In this document: in pieces, positions 1 through 8,286 of the stretch | How positions within the stretch are numbered: position 1 is the first letter of the stretch | How the letters are laid out: each line of letters opens with the position of its first letter | Assembly (NCBI GenBank): GCA_045648425.1 | Contig: JAZRNV010000156.1 | Span: 18,244 to 82,243 of the forward strand | Source of the DNA: RGIG2206 sp045648425 | GTDB lineage: Bacteria; Bacillota; Clostridia; Oscillospirales; Acutalibacteraceae | DNA: 64,000 nt | Direction: 5' to 3' | Notes under the pieces: model-generated | Seen by the model: only the letters and a program-made list of their open reading frames with translations | Told to the model about the DNA's origin: nothing | Database searches by the model: none | Program-made: the position numbers and the translations under genes

Positions 1-284
1 CCTTCAATATCATCAACAAAGCAAGCTTTTTTAAGCTTATCAGACAAAGGAATACCAACAGCTGCTGAGGTAGGACTTACATGCTTAAAAGAAGTAACAG
101 CGGGCATACCAAGAGCTTCTTTAAGCTCTTTTACAAGCTGCCAAGAATTAAAAGCATCGAGAAAATTAATAAAGCCCGGTCTGCCACAAAGAATTTCTAT
201 AGGCAACTCGCTTCCATCGGCCATAAAGATTTTTGCCGGCTTTTGATTGGGATTACAACCATATTTAAGTTCAAATTCTTTCAT
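1..284 (-). CDS. purH: AICAR transformylase, stand-alone PurH domain (partial, N-terminal 94 residues)
   Basis: Only the first 94 residues lie in the window; the gene continues past base 1. The visible part reads MKEFELKYGCNPNQKPAKIF, then a segment with SFKHVSPTSAAVG, which matches the transformylase half of PurH (canonical F-K-H-V-S-P-A-G-A-A-V). This half transfers a formyl group from 10-formyl-THF to AICAR. In ordinary bifunctional PurH this domain follows an N-terminal cyclohydrolase domain; here the reading frame starts directly with the transformylase, and a separate cyclohydrolase gene sits just upstream. The ribosome site AAGGAG overlaps the end of that upstream gene, with 12 bases between stop and start. 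It is the last gene seen in the pur operon. Family assignment rests on about a quarter of the protein. Confidence 0.85.
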   Translation of the reverse strand, partial: MKEFELKYGCNPNQKPAKIFMADGSELPIEILCGRPGFINFLDAFNSWQLVKELKEALGMPAVTSFKHVSPTSAAVGIPLSDKLKKACFVDDIE

Positions 285-296
285 TATAAGTACTCC

Positions 297-1028
297 TTAT
301 TTGTTTTTGTTTACGATGATTTCTTCGGTTTTTCCATCTTCAAGAGAAACAGTACGAACAAAAAGCGAAACTTTATTGTCATCATTAAGATTGTTCCAAA
401 CAAGGTCTGCCAACTCCTCAGCAGTATTTGGCATCTCTACCTCTTCAGGTTCACCATAGAAGGACGGGATGGGATTGCCATCGCATTTATAAGTGTGAAT
501 AAAGTGACCAATTCCGTCTTCAGGTACGTAATTGTAAAAATATCTATTGCAGGCCTCGGGTCTACCGTTAGCGCTTTTCAAAATAGACATCTTGTAGGTA
601 AATGTGTTTCTTGGGAAGCGGTAATAAAGTATACCTGAAATGCGAGGCGTAAAGTTTGGAGCATCATCCTCAAATTCACGAACACCGCACGCCTCTTCAA
701 AGCCAAAGGTATGGTTTGCCTCGTTTATATAATTGAATATTGTGTCAGTTTGGTCGCCATTAGTAATAATATCAATATTACCGCCTTTAGCAGTAAGATA
801 GGGATTATAAATAATAAGATGAGGGTCAGAAAGCTTTGACTCATCAAAAGCTTTTGTTCTCATTCCACCGTCAAAACGTTCAAAAATGCGGTTACGACTA
901 TTTTCGCTGCGACCCATAATGAAATATGCAATCATAGCTTTTTTACCATCAGCTGATTTACCGATAACGATACCTCTACCGGGATATGAATTTTCACTTA
1001 AAAGCTTTTTTAAATCAAACAAAGCCAT
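297..1028 (-). CDS. purO: PurO-type IMP cyclohydrolase
   Basis: A 243-residue protein of the IMP_cyclohyd (archaeal PurO-like) family. It closes FAICAR to IMP, the last purine step. Seen in sequence: an N-terminal YPGRGIVIGKS and a nearby GRSENSRNR segment, both characteristic of this family and unlike the MGS-type cyclohydrolase domain of ordinary PurH. It is followed at once by the stand-alone transformylase, so the two PurH activities come from two unrelated genes. I start it at the ATG (1028), which has AAAGGTG 8 bases upstream; an in-frame TTG six bases earlier sits against the ribosome site and is unlikely. The upstream purN stop lies inside this ribosome site, suggesting translational coupling. 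Confidence 0.85.
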   Translation of the reverse strand: MALFDLKKLLSENSYPGRGIVIGKSADGKKAMIAYFIMGRSENSRNRIFERFDGGMRTKAFDESKLSDPHLIIYNPYLTAKGGNIDIITNGDQTDTIFNYINEANHTFGFEEACGVREFEDDAPNFTPRISGILYYRFPRNTFTYKMSILKSANGRPEACNRYFYNYVPEDGIGHFIHTYKCDGNPIPSFYGEPEEVEMPNTAEELADLVWNNLNDDNKVSLFVRTVSLEDGKTEEIIVNKNK

Positions 1029-1034
1029 AATCAA

Positions 1035-1643
1035 TCACCTTTCAATTAAAAGTTGAGCACATACTTTTTCAACTGCTTTAGGAAGTATTTTCCATTCAGC
1101 CGTTTTCATAATGCGCTTTTGAAGCTTTTCGGGGGTGTCCCCTTCCTTAACGGGAACTGCCTTTTGCATAATGATTTCTCCACCATCGGGAATTTCATTT
1201 ACAAAATGAACTGTTGCACCTGATACTTTTACTCCATACTCAAGAGCGGCCTCATGAACCTTAAGTCCGTAGAATCCTTTGCCACAAAAGGATGGAATTA
1301 AAGAAGGATGAACATTTATAATTCTGTTAGGATAACGTGAAGTAAAATCTGAACTTAATATAGACATAAATCCTGCAAGAACAATAATATCAATATTATA
1401 TTTATCTAGCAAATCAACTATTTTTTGCTCAAAAGCATCCTGCGAACCCAGTTCTTTTTTTGACACAACTGCAGTATCAATATTTGCAAGTTCAGCTCGT
1501 GTTAATGCATAAGCATTTGGATTGCTTGAAATCACAATTACTATGCTGCCGCTATTAATTATTTCATTTTTCTGCGCGTCAATAAGTGCTTGAAGGTTAG
1601 TACCGCCACCCGATACTAAAACGGCAATCCTTGCTTTTTTCAT
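1035..1643 (-). CDS. purN: Phosphoribosylglycinamide formyltransferase (GART)
   Basis: A 202-residue PurN, which formylates GAR with 10-formyl-THF in the third step of purine synthesis. The N-terminus has the family signature VLVSGGGTNLQALI, and the catalytic part shows INVHPSLIP (the His of the N-H-D triad) with a later GATVHFVNEIPDGGEII carrying the Asp region. Length is normal. Its ATG overlaps the purM stop as ATGA, a 4-base overlap, so translation is probably coupled to purM. It sits in the pur operon, between purM and the IMP cyclohydrolase gene. Confidence 0.95.
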   Translation of the reverse strand: MKKARIAVLVSGGGTNLQALIDAQKNEIINSGSIVIVISSNPNAYALTRAELANIDTAVVSKKELGSQDAFEQKIVDLLDKYNIDIIVLAGFMSILSSDFTSRYPNRIINVHPSLIPSFCGKGFYGLKVHEAALEYGVKVSGATVHFVNEIPDGGEIIMQKAVPVKEGDTPEKLQKRIMKTAEWKILPKAVEKVCAQLLIER

Positions 1644-2680
1644 AAAATCACCTTGTCATCAGATGCAATGATTTCACCGATAACATATGCATCCTCACCG
1701 TTTTCGGTAAGAATTTTTATAGCTTTATCAACATCGTTTTTAGACACAACAATGCTCATACCCACGCCCATATTAAATGTGTTAAACATATCGTGTTCAC
1801 TAATGTTACCACGTTTAGCAAGCAAATCAAATATCGGCAAAATCTTTATTGCTGACTTGTTAATTTTTGCACCGAGTCCATCAGGAATACTGCGAGGAAT
1901 ATTCTCATAAAAGCCACCACCGGTGATATGAGATATACCCTTAACCTTAACCTCATCAAGAAGCGCAAGAACAGATTTTACATATATTTTGGTGGGTGTG
2001 AGTAAGGTTTCACCAATACTTTTTCCGCCAAGTTCTGCAACAGGAGCTTTAATGTCAGTATTTTCGACATCAAAAACCTTTCTAACAAGGGAAAATCCAT
2101 TAGAATGAACACCGGATGAAGCAAGAGCAATAACTACATCCCCTGCTTCCATGGTTTTGTTGTCAATAATCTTTGCTTTATCAACAACACCTGTGCAGTA
2201 TCCTGCAAGGTCATACTCGTCAACAGGATAAAAACCGGGCATTTCAGCTGTTTCACCGCCGATAAGCGCAGCACCTGACTGAACGCAACCTTCACTTACA
2301 CCCTTAACAATGTCTGCTATCTTTTCGGGAATGTTCTTTCCGCAAGCAATATAGTCAAGGAAAAACAATGGCTTTGCACCTGCACAAATGATATCATTAA
2401 CGCACATTGCAACACAGTCAATACCTACGGTGTCATGTTTGTCCATCAAAAAGGCCAATTTAAGTTTAGTGCCTACACCGTCTGTGCCGCTAACAAGAAC
2501 GGGTCGAGTAATACCTGTTAAATCAAGTTCAAACAGGCCACCAAAACCACCCACATCAGAACAAACTCCTGATGTCATAGTGCGAGCTATATGAGTTTTC
2601 ATAAGCTCAACAGCTTTATATCCTGCAGTAATATCAACGCCTGCAGCAGCGTAACTATCAGATTTTGATTTAGTATTCAT
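1640..2680 (-). CDS. purM: Phosphoribosylformylglycinamidine cyclo-ligase (AIR synthetase)
   Basis: A 346-residue PurM, which closes FGAM to AIR using ATP. Signatures seen: YAAAGVDITAGYKAVELMK near the start, VSGTDGVGTKLKLA around residue 65, the DCVAMCVNDIICAGAKPLFFLDY segment, and GEIIASDDKVIL at the C-terminus. Length is typical. It lies three bases downstream of the purF-like stop and overlaps purN by 4 bases. No purL or purD is present in the visible part of the cluster, so the pathway must be completed elsewhere. Confidence 0.96.
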   Translation of the reverse strand: MNTKSKSDSYAAAGVDITAGYKAVELMKTHIARTMTSGVCSDVGGFGGLFELDLTGITRPVLVSGTDGVGTKLKLAFLMDKHDTVGIDCVAMCVNDIICAGAKPLFFLDYIACGKNIPEKIADIVKGVSEGCVQSGAALIGGETAEMPGFYPVDEYDLAGYCTGVVDKAKIIDNKTMEAGDVVIALASSGVHSNGFSLVRKVFDVENTDIKAPVAELGGKSIGETLLTPTKIYVKSVLALLDEVKVKGISHITGGGFYENIPRSIPDGLGAKINKSAIKILPIFDLLAKRGNISEHDMFNTFNMGVGMSIVVSKNDVDKAIKILTENGEDAYVIGEIIASDDKVIL

Positions 2681-2683
2681 TTT

Positions 2684-4108
2684 TTACTCCTTTCCGTTCC
2701 AGCAATAGGTGCAAAGCTCACAGGGCTCTAAACCGATTGCTTTAACCAAACCATCTAAAGATTGAAAATCAAGCGATGTAAGGTTAAGACGTTCACATAT
2801 TTTCTTTCTTAAATTTTTACCACGTTCAGTAGTACATTCACTGTATTCATCTATATAATTAAATCCTTCTTCACCCTCTAATTCCATAATGACATTTCTT
2901 GCTATAAGTTCCATTTCATTAATGGAACGGGTAAAGTTAAGGTATTTACAGCTATACATTATAGGAGGACAAGCAGAGCGCATATGAACTGCTTTCGCAC
3001 CGTTTTCGTAGAGAAAATCGACCGTTTCTTTCAACTGTGTACCACGCACAATAGAATCATCAACAAAAAGCAAGCTTTTATCTTTAATAAGGTCGTGAAT
3101 GGGAATTTGTTTCATTTTTGCGACCTTACTGCGCTCTTTCTGGCTGGAAGGAGTAAAACTTCTTGACCAAGTTGGAGTATATTTTATAAAAGCTCTTGCG
3201 AAGGGTTTGCCGCTTTTATTTGCATATCCTATTGCATGAGGGGTGCCGGAATCAGGCACACCAACAACATAATCAACACCGTCGGCGTTATTTGTGATTA
3301 AATCGGTTTCGGCCAAAATTTCGCCGTTACGGTATCTCATCATTTCGACGTTAATACCTTCATAAGTAGAGGTAGGATAACCGTAATAGCTCCACAAAAA
3401 CGCACAAATTTTTTTCTTTTTACCCGGTTTGTTGAGCTGAGTAACTGAGTCTGCAGTGATCTCTACAATCTCACCGGGGCCCAACTCTCTAACTTCTTCA
3501 TATCCGAGTTTTTGGAAAGCAAAACTTTCAAAAGAAACACAGTGTCCTTCATCGTTTTTACCAATCCAAACAGGTAACCTGCCCATAAAGTCACGTGCAG
3601 CAATCAGCGTACCATCGTCTTTTAATATAAGGATATTTGCAGAACCAACAATTTCTTTTTGAGCAAAGCGTATACCGTCAACAAAGGTGCTTTTTTGATT
3701 AATAAGCGCAGCAGTCAATTCCGTTGAATTAACATTTCCGCTGGTCATTGCATTAAAATGACCTCCGCTGAAGGATAGATATTGTTTAATCAAATCTTCA
3801 GCATTATTAATAAGTCCGACAACACATATAGCATAGGTTCCCAGGTTTGAACGAATAAGCAACGGTTGAGGATCACGGTCACTAATACAACCGATTGAAG
3901 AATTACCGCACATTTCATCAAAAACATGCTCAAATTTAGTTCTGAACGGTGAGTTCTGAATATTATGTATTTCGCGTTGCAATCCATCGTTGGGATTCCA
4001 TGCAGCCATACCGCCTCTTTTGGTGCCTAAATGAGAATGATAATCGACCCCAAAAAAGACATCAGAAACAGCATCACGTTTACTTGCGACGCCAAAAAAT
4101 CCACCCAT
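2684..4108 (-). CDS. PurF-like amidophosphoribosyltransferase lacking the N-terminal cysteine nucleophile
   Basis: A 474-residue protein with the two-domain layout of PurF (Ntn glutaminase, then phosphoribosyltransferase). The PRPP loop is intact (VDDSIVRGT, about residues 349-357) and the C-terminus has a Cys-rich CELCTYC. The glutaminase half looks dead: it begins MGGFFGVAS where PurF exposes Cys1 (CGI-G), the usual HRGQ is KRGGM (about 30-34), and the NG of the oxyanion loop is VG in VVGLINN (about 96-102). It may use free ammonia, act on another substrate, or be regulatory. I chose the ATG at 4108 because AGGAGG lies 10 bases before it; the longer frame start at 4138 would place that site inside the coding region. 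It is in the pur operon between purE and purM. Similar cysteine-less homologues are, from memory, common in gut Clostridia and Bacteroidetes, beside an ordinary PurF. Confidence 0.85.
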   Translation of the reverse strand: MGGFFGVASKRDAVSDVFFGVDYHSHLGTKRGGMAAWNPNDGLQREIHNIQNSPFRTKFEHVFDEMCGNSSIGCISDRDPQPLLIRSNLGTYAICVVGLINNAEDLIKQYLSFSGGHFNAMTSGNVNSTELTAALINQKSTFVDGIRFAQKEIVGSANILILKDDGTLIAARDFMGRLPVWIGKNDEGHCVSFESFAFQKLGYEEVRELGPGEIVEITADSVTQLNKPGKKKKICAFLWSYYGYPTSTYEGINVEMMRYRNGEILAETDLITNNADGVDYVVGVPDSGTPHAIGYANKSGKPFARAFIKYTPTWSRSFTPSSQKERSKVAKMKQIPIHDLIKDKSLLFVDDSIVRGTQLKETVDFLYENGAKAVHMRSACPPIMYSCKYLNFTRSINEMELIARNVIMELEGEEGFNYIDEYSECTTERGKNLRKKICERLNLTSLDFQSLDGLVKAIGLEPCELCTYCWNGKE

Positions 4109-4139
4109 TATTGAAATTCCTCCTAAATATAAAGCCAAA

Positions 4140-4628
4140 TCAAAGCTGTTCAGCTACTTTAGCATCTTTTTCAAGAACAGCTTTAGCGTCTGCAGCGCGT
4201 TTATTATCAAGTTTTTCAGCTAATTCCTTATCCTCGACTGCTAAAATTTGCGCACAGAGTAATGCTGCGTTGGCACCACCGTTAATTGCTACTGTAGCAA
4301 CAGGAATGCCGGTAGGCATCTGAACGGTAGAAAGTAAAGCATCCATACCGTCAAGTGCAGCTGATTTACAAGGAATACCAATAACCGGCAACGTGGTGTT
4401 CGCTGCAATTGCACCTGCTAAATGTGCAGCCATGCCGGCGGCGGCTATGATTGCACCAAATCCGTTAGCTCTGGCGTTTCTGGCAAAATCACGAGCTTGG
4501 TCAGGAGTTCTGTGAGCAGAAAAAATATGAACTTCATATTCAATTCCAAAAGCACTTAAAGTATCGGTTGCTTTCTTAATGATGGGTAAATCGCTATCGC
4601 TACCCATTACAATTCCAATTTTTTTCAT
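4140..4628 (-). CDS. purE: N5-carboxyaminoimidazole ribonucleotide mutase
   Basis: A 162-residue class I PurE, which converts N5-CAIR to CAIR (or AIR to CAIR in class II). The N-terminus reads MKKIGIVMGSDSDLP, followed by SAHRTP (catalytic His region) and AAAGMAAHLAG, all diagnostic. I place the start at 4628, where GGAG is well spaced; a 28-residue upstream extension in the same frame would be translated from the leader hairpin and has no family counterpart. It is the first gene of the pur operon, behind its own promoter and a hairpin leader. No purK is seen in the window. Confidence 0.95.
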   Translation of the reverse strand: MKKIGIVMGSDSDLPIIKKATDTLSAFGIEYEVHIFSAHRTPDQARDFARNARANGFGAIIAAAGMAAHLAGAIAANTTLPVIGIPCKSAALDGMDALLSTVQMPTGIPVATVAINGGANAALLCAQILAVEDKELAEKLDNKRAADAKAVLEKDAKVAEQL

Positions 4629-4660
4629 AAAAATCTCCGTTCTGTAGGTAAAATAGATAT

Positions 4661-4690
4661 GGGCACACTCAACCAAAGTTAAATGTGCCC
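4661..4690 (-). promoter_or_regulatory. Leader hairpin upstream of purE
   Basis: In the purE transcript this forms a 13-base-pair stem with a UUUG loop. Two of the pairs are G-U wobbles in the minus-strand RNA but would be C-A mismatches in a plus-strand RNA, so the structure fits transcription toward purE. No long U-run follows, so it is not an obvious terminator. It may bind a regulator, stabilise the mRNA or be part of an uncharacterised leader. It does not match a purine riboswitch in what I can see. Confidence 0.6.
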
Positions 4691-4719
4691 GGACGTTTTG
4701 TATACTATTCAACCAACAA

Positions 4720-4746
4720 ATTATAGCATATCAAAATTTTAGTCAA
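4720..4746 (-). promoter_or_regulatory. Sigma-A promoter of the pur operon
   Basis: On the minus strand, TTGACT (4741-4746) and a perfect TATAAT (4720-4725) with a 15-base spacer, slightly short. It lies about 20 bases past the guaB stop and about 90 bases before the purE start. Confidence 0.7.
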
Positions 4747-4766
4747 GGCAATATGAAACGAGAAAA

Positions 4767-6272
4767 TTATTTAATAACAGCGGATGTATCTTTTTGAATA
4801 ACATCGTGAGCGCCGCCCTCAACAATACTGGTTGCACTGACAAGTGTAAGCTTAGCTTTCTTTTGAAGTTCAAAAATGCTAAGTGCACCGCAGTTACACA
4901 TTGTTGATTTAACCTTGCTTAAAGACAATGCAACATTATCCTTTAAAGTACCTGCATAAGGAACATAAGAATCGACGCCTTCTTCAAAGGATAACTTTTT
5001 ATCTCCGCCAAGGTCATATCTTTGCCAGTTACGAGCGCGGCTGGATCCCTCACCCCAATATTCTTTATAGTAGGTGCCGCCAATATTAACCTTGTTTGTG
5101 GGGCTTTCATCAAAGCGAGCAAAATATCTGCCAAGCATAACAAAGTCAGCGCCCATAGCCAATGCTAAGGTAATATGATGGTCATAAACAATACCGCCAT
5201 CTGAACATACAGGAACATAAACTCCTGTTTCTTCAAAATACTCATCGCGCGCTTTGCAAACCTCAATGAGCGCAGTTGCCTGGCCTCTGCCAATACCCTT
5301 TGTTTCGCGGGTAATGCAGATAGAACCGCCACCGATGCCAACCTTTACAAAGTCGGCGCCGCATTCGGCAAGAAAACGGAATCCATCAGCATCGACAACA
5401 TTACCTGCGCCAATCTTAACCGTCTCACCGTAACGCTCACGAACCCACTGGATAGTAAGCTTCTGCCATTCTGAAAAACCTTCAGAAGAGTCAATGCAAA
5501 GCACATCTGCACCAGCTTCAATCAATGCGGGTATGCGCTCTGCATAGTCGCGCGTATTAATACCGGCGCCAACAACATAACGCTTTGATGCATCGAGAAG
5601 CTCGTTGGGGTTTTGTTTATGCATATCATAGTCTTTGCGAAAAACAAAATAGCACAATTGGCCCTCATCATTAATAATGGGCAAAGAGTTAAGCTTATTA
5701 TCCCAAATAATGTCATTTGCTTCCTTAAGAGTAGTGCCTTCTTTAGCACAAATAAGCTTTTCAAAAGGGGTCATAAAGGTGGATACCTTTGTTTGAGGAT
5801 CCATGCGGGTTACTCTATAATCTCGACCGGTTACAATACCCAACAGTTTTCCTTCAGCAGTGCCGTCAGAAGTAACAGCAATGGTAGAATGTCCGGTTTT
5901 TTCAGTTAAAGCAACAACATCAGCCATTGTTGCATCAGGACTAACATTTGAATCACTTCTTACAAAACCGGCCTTATAATTTTTAGCGCGTTTTACCATA
6001 GCGGCCTCATCTTCAATTGACTGAGATCCATAAATGAAAGATACACCGCCTTCGGTAGCAAGCGCAACGGCAAGTCTATCGCCCGATACAGATTGCATTA
6101 TAGCTGATACCATTGGTATATTCATTGTAATTGCAGATTCTTCACCTCTTTTAAACTTAACAAGAGGGGTCTTTAATGATACATTAGCGGGTATACACTC
6201 GCTGGAAGAGTATCCGGGAATCAAAAGATATTCGTTAAAAGTATGTGATGGTTCATTAATAAAAGTAGCCAC
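4767..6272 (-). CDS. guaB: IMP dehydrogenase
   Basis: A 501-residue IMPDH, converting IMP to XMP with NAD+, the first committed step to GMP. Domains in order: N-terminal barrel part (NIPMVSAIMQSVS), a CBS pair from about residue 95 to 220 (GRDYRVTRMD), then the rest of the barrel with the catalytic loop GGGSICITRETKGIGRGQ, whose Cys forms the thioimidate with IMP. Length is normal. It uses a GTG start behind AGGAGG, directly abutting the pyrI stop (TAAGTG). It is thus the last gene of the pyrimidine operon and immediately precedes the pur promoter, so it may respond to both pathways' signals. Confidence 0.95.
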   Translation of the reverse strand: MATFINEPSHTFNEYLLIPGYSSSECIPANVSLKTPLVKFKRGEESAITMNIPMVSAIMQSVSGDRLAVALATEGGVSFIYGSQSIEDEAAMVKRAKNYKAGFVRSDSNVSPDATMADVVALTEKTGHSTIAVTSDGTAEGKLLGIVTGRDYRVTRMDPQTKVSTFMTPFEKLICAKEGTTLKEANDIIWDNKLNSLPIINDEGQLCYFVFRKDYDMHKQNPNELLDASKRYVVGAGINTRDYAERIPALIEAGADVLCIDSSEGFSEWQKLTIQWVRERYGETVKIGAGNVVDADGFRFLAECGADFVKVGIGGGSICITRETKGIGRGQATALIEVCKARDEYFEETGVYVPVCSDGGIVYDHHITLALAMGADFVMLGRYFARFDESPTNKVNIGGTYYKEYWGEGSSRARNWQRYDLGGDKKLSFEEGVDSYVPYAGTLKDNVALSLSKVKSTMCNCGALSIFELQKKAKLTLVSATSIVEGGAHDVIQKDTSAVIK

Positions 6273-6704
6273 TTAAATTTCCTCCTTTGGCGTTGCTTTA
6301 GTTTCACAATACAAGCATCTGTATATGCCTGTTTCTTTATCTGTAAGCTTAAAAATATGATCGATTTCTTGCTCAACCGAAGTAATACATCTTGGGTTTT
6401 TGCATTTAATAACGTTAACCAGTTTTTTCGGCATAGAAATACTTTTTTTGCAAACAAGTTCGCCGTTTTTAATAACATTAACTGTTGCGCCGGGGTCAAT
6501 ATAACCTATAATATCAAGATCTACAGCGATCTCTGCATCAATTTTAATAATATCTTTCTTACCTAATTTTCTGCTGTTAACATTTTTAATTAATGCAACA
6601 GAGCAATCTACGTGTTCAAGCTCTAACAATTGATACAACTTCATACCAAAGCCGGCTGTAATGTGATCAATAACATAACCGTTTTTAATAGAATCTATAT
6701 TCAT
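6273..6704 (-). CDS. pyrI: Aspartate carbamoyltransferase regulatory subunit
   Basis: A 143-residue PyrI, the nucleotide-binding regulatory chain of ATCase that transmits CTP/ATP allosteric effects to PyrB. The N-terminal nucleotide domain begins MNIDSIKNGYVIDHI, and the C-terminal zinc domain has the four expected cysteines as C-x4-C (CKNPRC) and C-x2-C (CLYC). Length is normal. The start overlaps the pyrB stop by 4 bases. Its presence suggests the ATCase here is the allosteric type rather than the unregulated Bacillus type. Confidence 0.95.
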   Translation of the reverse strand: MNIDSIKNGYVIDHITAGFGMKLYQLLELEHVDCSVALIKNVNSRKLGKKDIIKIDAEIAVDLDIIGYIDPGATVNVIKNGELVCKKSISMPKKLVNVIKCKNPRCITSVEQEIDHIFKLTDKETGIYRCLYCETKATPKEEI

Positions 6705-7624
6705 TGTGCCGCCTCCTCAAGTAATTTGAGAATAAGTGCCATACGCATATATTTACCGTTAAGCACTTGCTTAAAATAGCAAGCACGTGGATCTTTATCG
6801 ATTGCAACACTAATTTCGTTTACACGAGGCAGCGGATGCATAATACAAAGATCGCTCTTTGCGTTTGCAAGCTTTTTAGGTTCAAGAATATAACTATCCT
6901 TAAGGCGCAAATAATCTTCTTCGTTAAAAAAGCGTTCACGTTGAACTCTGGTCATATAAAGTATGTCAAGCATAGGCATTGCTTCTTCGAGACTGGATGT
7001 CTGAATATATTCAATGCCGTTCCTGAGCAGAACATCTTTTTTAACATAGCTGGGAAGCTTTAATTCTTCAGGAGAAATAAGCACAACCTTTATGCCCTTA
7101 TATCTGGACAAAGCGTTAATAAGCGAATGTACCGTGCGTCCAAACTTAAGGTCACCGCAAAAACCGACAGTAAGATTATCAAAGCTGCCCTTTTCAAGAT
7201 GAATGGTCAGCAAATCTGCCAGTGTTTGCGTTGGATGATTATGACCGCCGTCTCCTGCATTAATCACAGGTATGGTTGCATTATATGAAGCAACCAAAGG
7301 TGCACCCTCCTTCGGGTGTCTCATAGCAATAATATCAGCATAGCAGCTTATGGTCTTTACAGTGTCTGCTACGCTTTCACCCTTAGCGGCTGAAGAACTG
7401 TTGGATTCAGAAAAACCGATAACATTTCCACCAAGCTCATACATAGCAGCTTCAAAGCTAAGTCGTGTGCGTGTAGAGGGCTCAAAGAACAAGGTTGCTA
7501 ACTTTTTACCCTTACAACGTTCGCTATAAGCAGAAGGATTAGCAATAATATCCTCAGCAGTTTTAATAAGCTCTTCTATTTCATCAACTGAGAAATCAAG
7601 AATATCAATAAGACTTCTTACCAT
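6701..7624 (-). CDS. pyrB: Aspartate carbamoyltransferase catalytic subunit
   Basis: A 307-residue PyrB that joins carbamoyl phosphate and aspartate. The carbamoyl-phosphate motif FFEPSTRTRLSFE is present around residue 47, with GDGGHNHPTQTLADL around 125 and the C-terminal HPLPR (PLPRVNEI). Length is typical. It is one base downstream of the pyrE stop region and overlaps pyrI by 4 bases, so catalytic and regulatory chains are translationally coupled. Confidence 0.97.
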   Translation of the reverse strand: MVRSLIDILDFSVDEIEELIKTAEDIIANPSAYSERCKGKKLATLFFEPSTRTRLSFEAAMYELGGNVIGFSESNSSSAAKGESVADTVKTISCYADIIAMRHPKEGAPLVASYNATIPVINAGDGGHNHPTQTLADLLTIHLEKGSFDNLTVGFCGDLKFGRTVHSLINALSRYKGIKVVLISPEELKLPSYVKKDVLLRNGIEYIQTSSLEEAMPMLDILYMTRVQRERFFNEEDYLRLKDSYILEPKKLANAKSDLCIMHPLPRVNEISVAIDKDPRACYFKQVLNGKYMRMALILKLLEEAAQ

Positions 7625-7625
7625 C

Positions 7626-8267
7626 TTACTTAACTCCTTTATTTATCCAGCTTTCATCAGAGGGGTTATTACGAAAAGCGATAAGACGCTTTACATCATC
7701 AGCTTTAATGTATCCCTCATCGGCTGCTACCTGAGCTATAACATCAAAGTTAGTCAGAGAGATATTTTTAACATCGGCTGCTGCAAGACGGTCAATTCCT
7801 TTTTTCATACCGTAGGTAAATATACTTACAATACCCAACACATCAGCGCCGGCTTCGCGAAGAACATTTACAACCTCAATAACAGATCCGCCGGTTGAAA
7901 TAAGATCTTCAACAACTACTACCTTTTGTCCTTTTTCAAGTTTGCCCTCAATCTGATTCTGTCTGCCGTGATCTTTAGCGCCTGAACGAACATATCCCAT
8001 AGGAAGACCCATAATATGTGCCGTAATTGCAGCGTGAGCAATACCTGCTGTAGAGGTACCCATAAGTACCTCAACATCGGGATAATTTTCTTTTATAAGA
8101 GTAGCTAAGCCGTTTTCTACATCATTGCGAACTGCAGGTGCAGTTAAAGTGAGGCGATTATCGCAATAAACAGGGCTCTTGATACCACTTGCCCAAGTAA
8201 AGGGCTCTTCAGGTCTGAAAAACACTGCCTTAATCGAAAGAAGGTCTTTTGCAATTAACTTATCCAT
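7626..8267 (-). CDS. pyrE: Orotate phosphoribosyltransferase
   Basis: A 213-residue PyrE, which condenses orotate with PRPP to OMP. The PRPP-binding loop is seen as VVVVEDLISTGGSVIEVV (about residues 115-132), preceded by a lysine-containing YVRSGAKDHGRQNQIEG flexible loop and an N-terminal FTWASGIKSPVYCDNR. It is separated by 19 bases from pyrF and by one base from pyrB. Orotate specificity is supported by context and by the SGIKSPVY segment. Confidence 0.96.
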   Translation of the reverse strand: MDKLIAKDLLSIKAVFFRPEEPFTWASGIKSPVYCDNRLTLTAPAVRNDVENGLATLIKENYPDVEVLMGTSTAGIAHAAITAHIMGLPMGYVRSGAKDHGRQNQIEGKLEKGQKVVVVEDLISTGGSVIEVVNVLREAGADVLGIVSIFTYGMKKGIDRLAAADVKNISLTNFDVIAQVAADEGYIKADDVKRLIAFRNNPSDESWINKGVK

Positions 8268-8286
8268 TTATATTTCCTCCGTTTAA

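Noticed and set aside
81..638. Long plus-strand frame over the transformylase and cyclohydrolase genes
   Set aside because: It is antisense to two clear genes, has no ribosome site and no family resemblance.
4108..4138. Longer purF-like start with ten more residues
   Set aside because: The extra codons include the AGGAGG ribosome site used by the ATG at 4108.
4629..4746. Possible purine or PRPP riboswitch before purE
   Set aside because: The leader is only about 90 bases and lacks the conserved cores of those classes as far as I can read; only the long hairpin is present.
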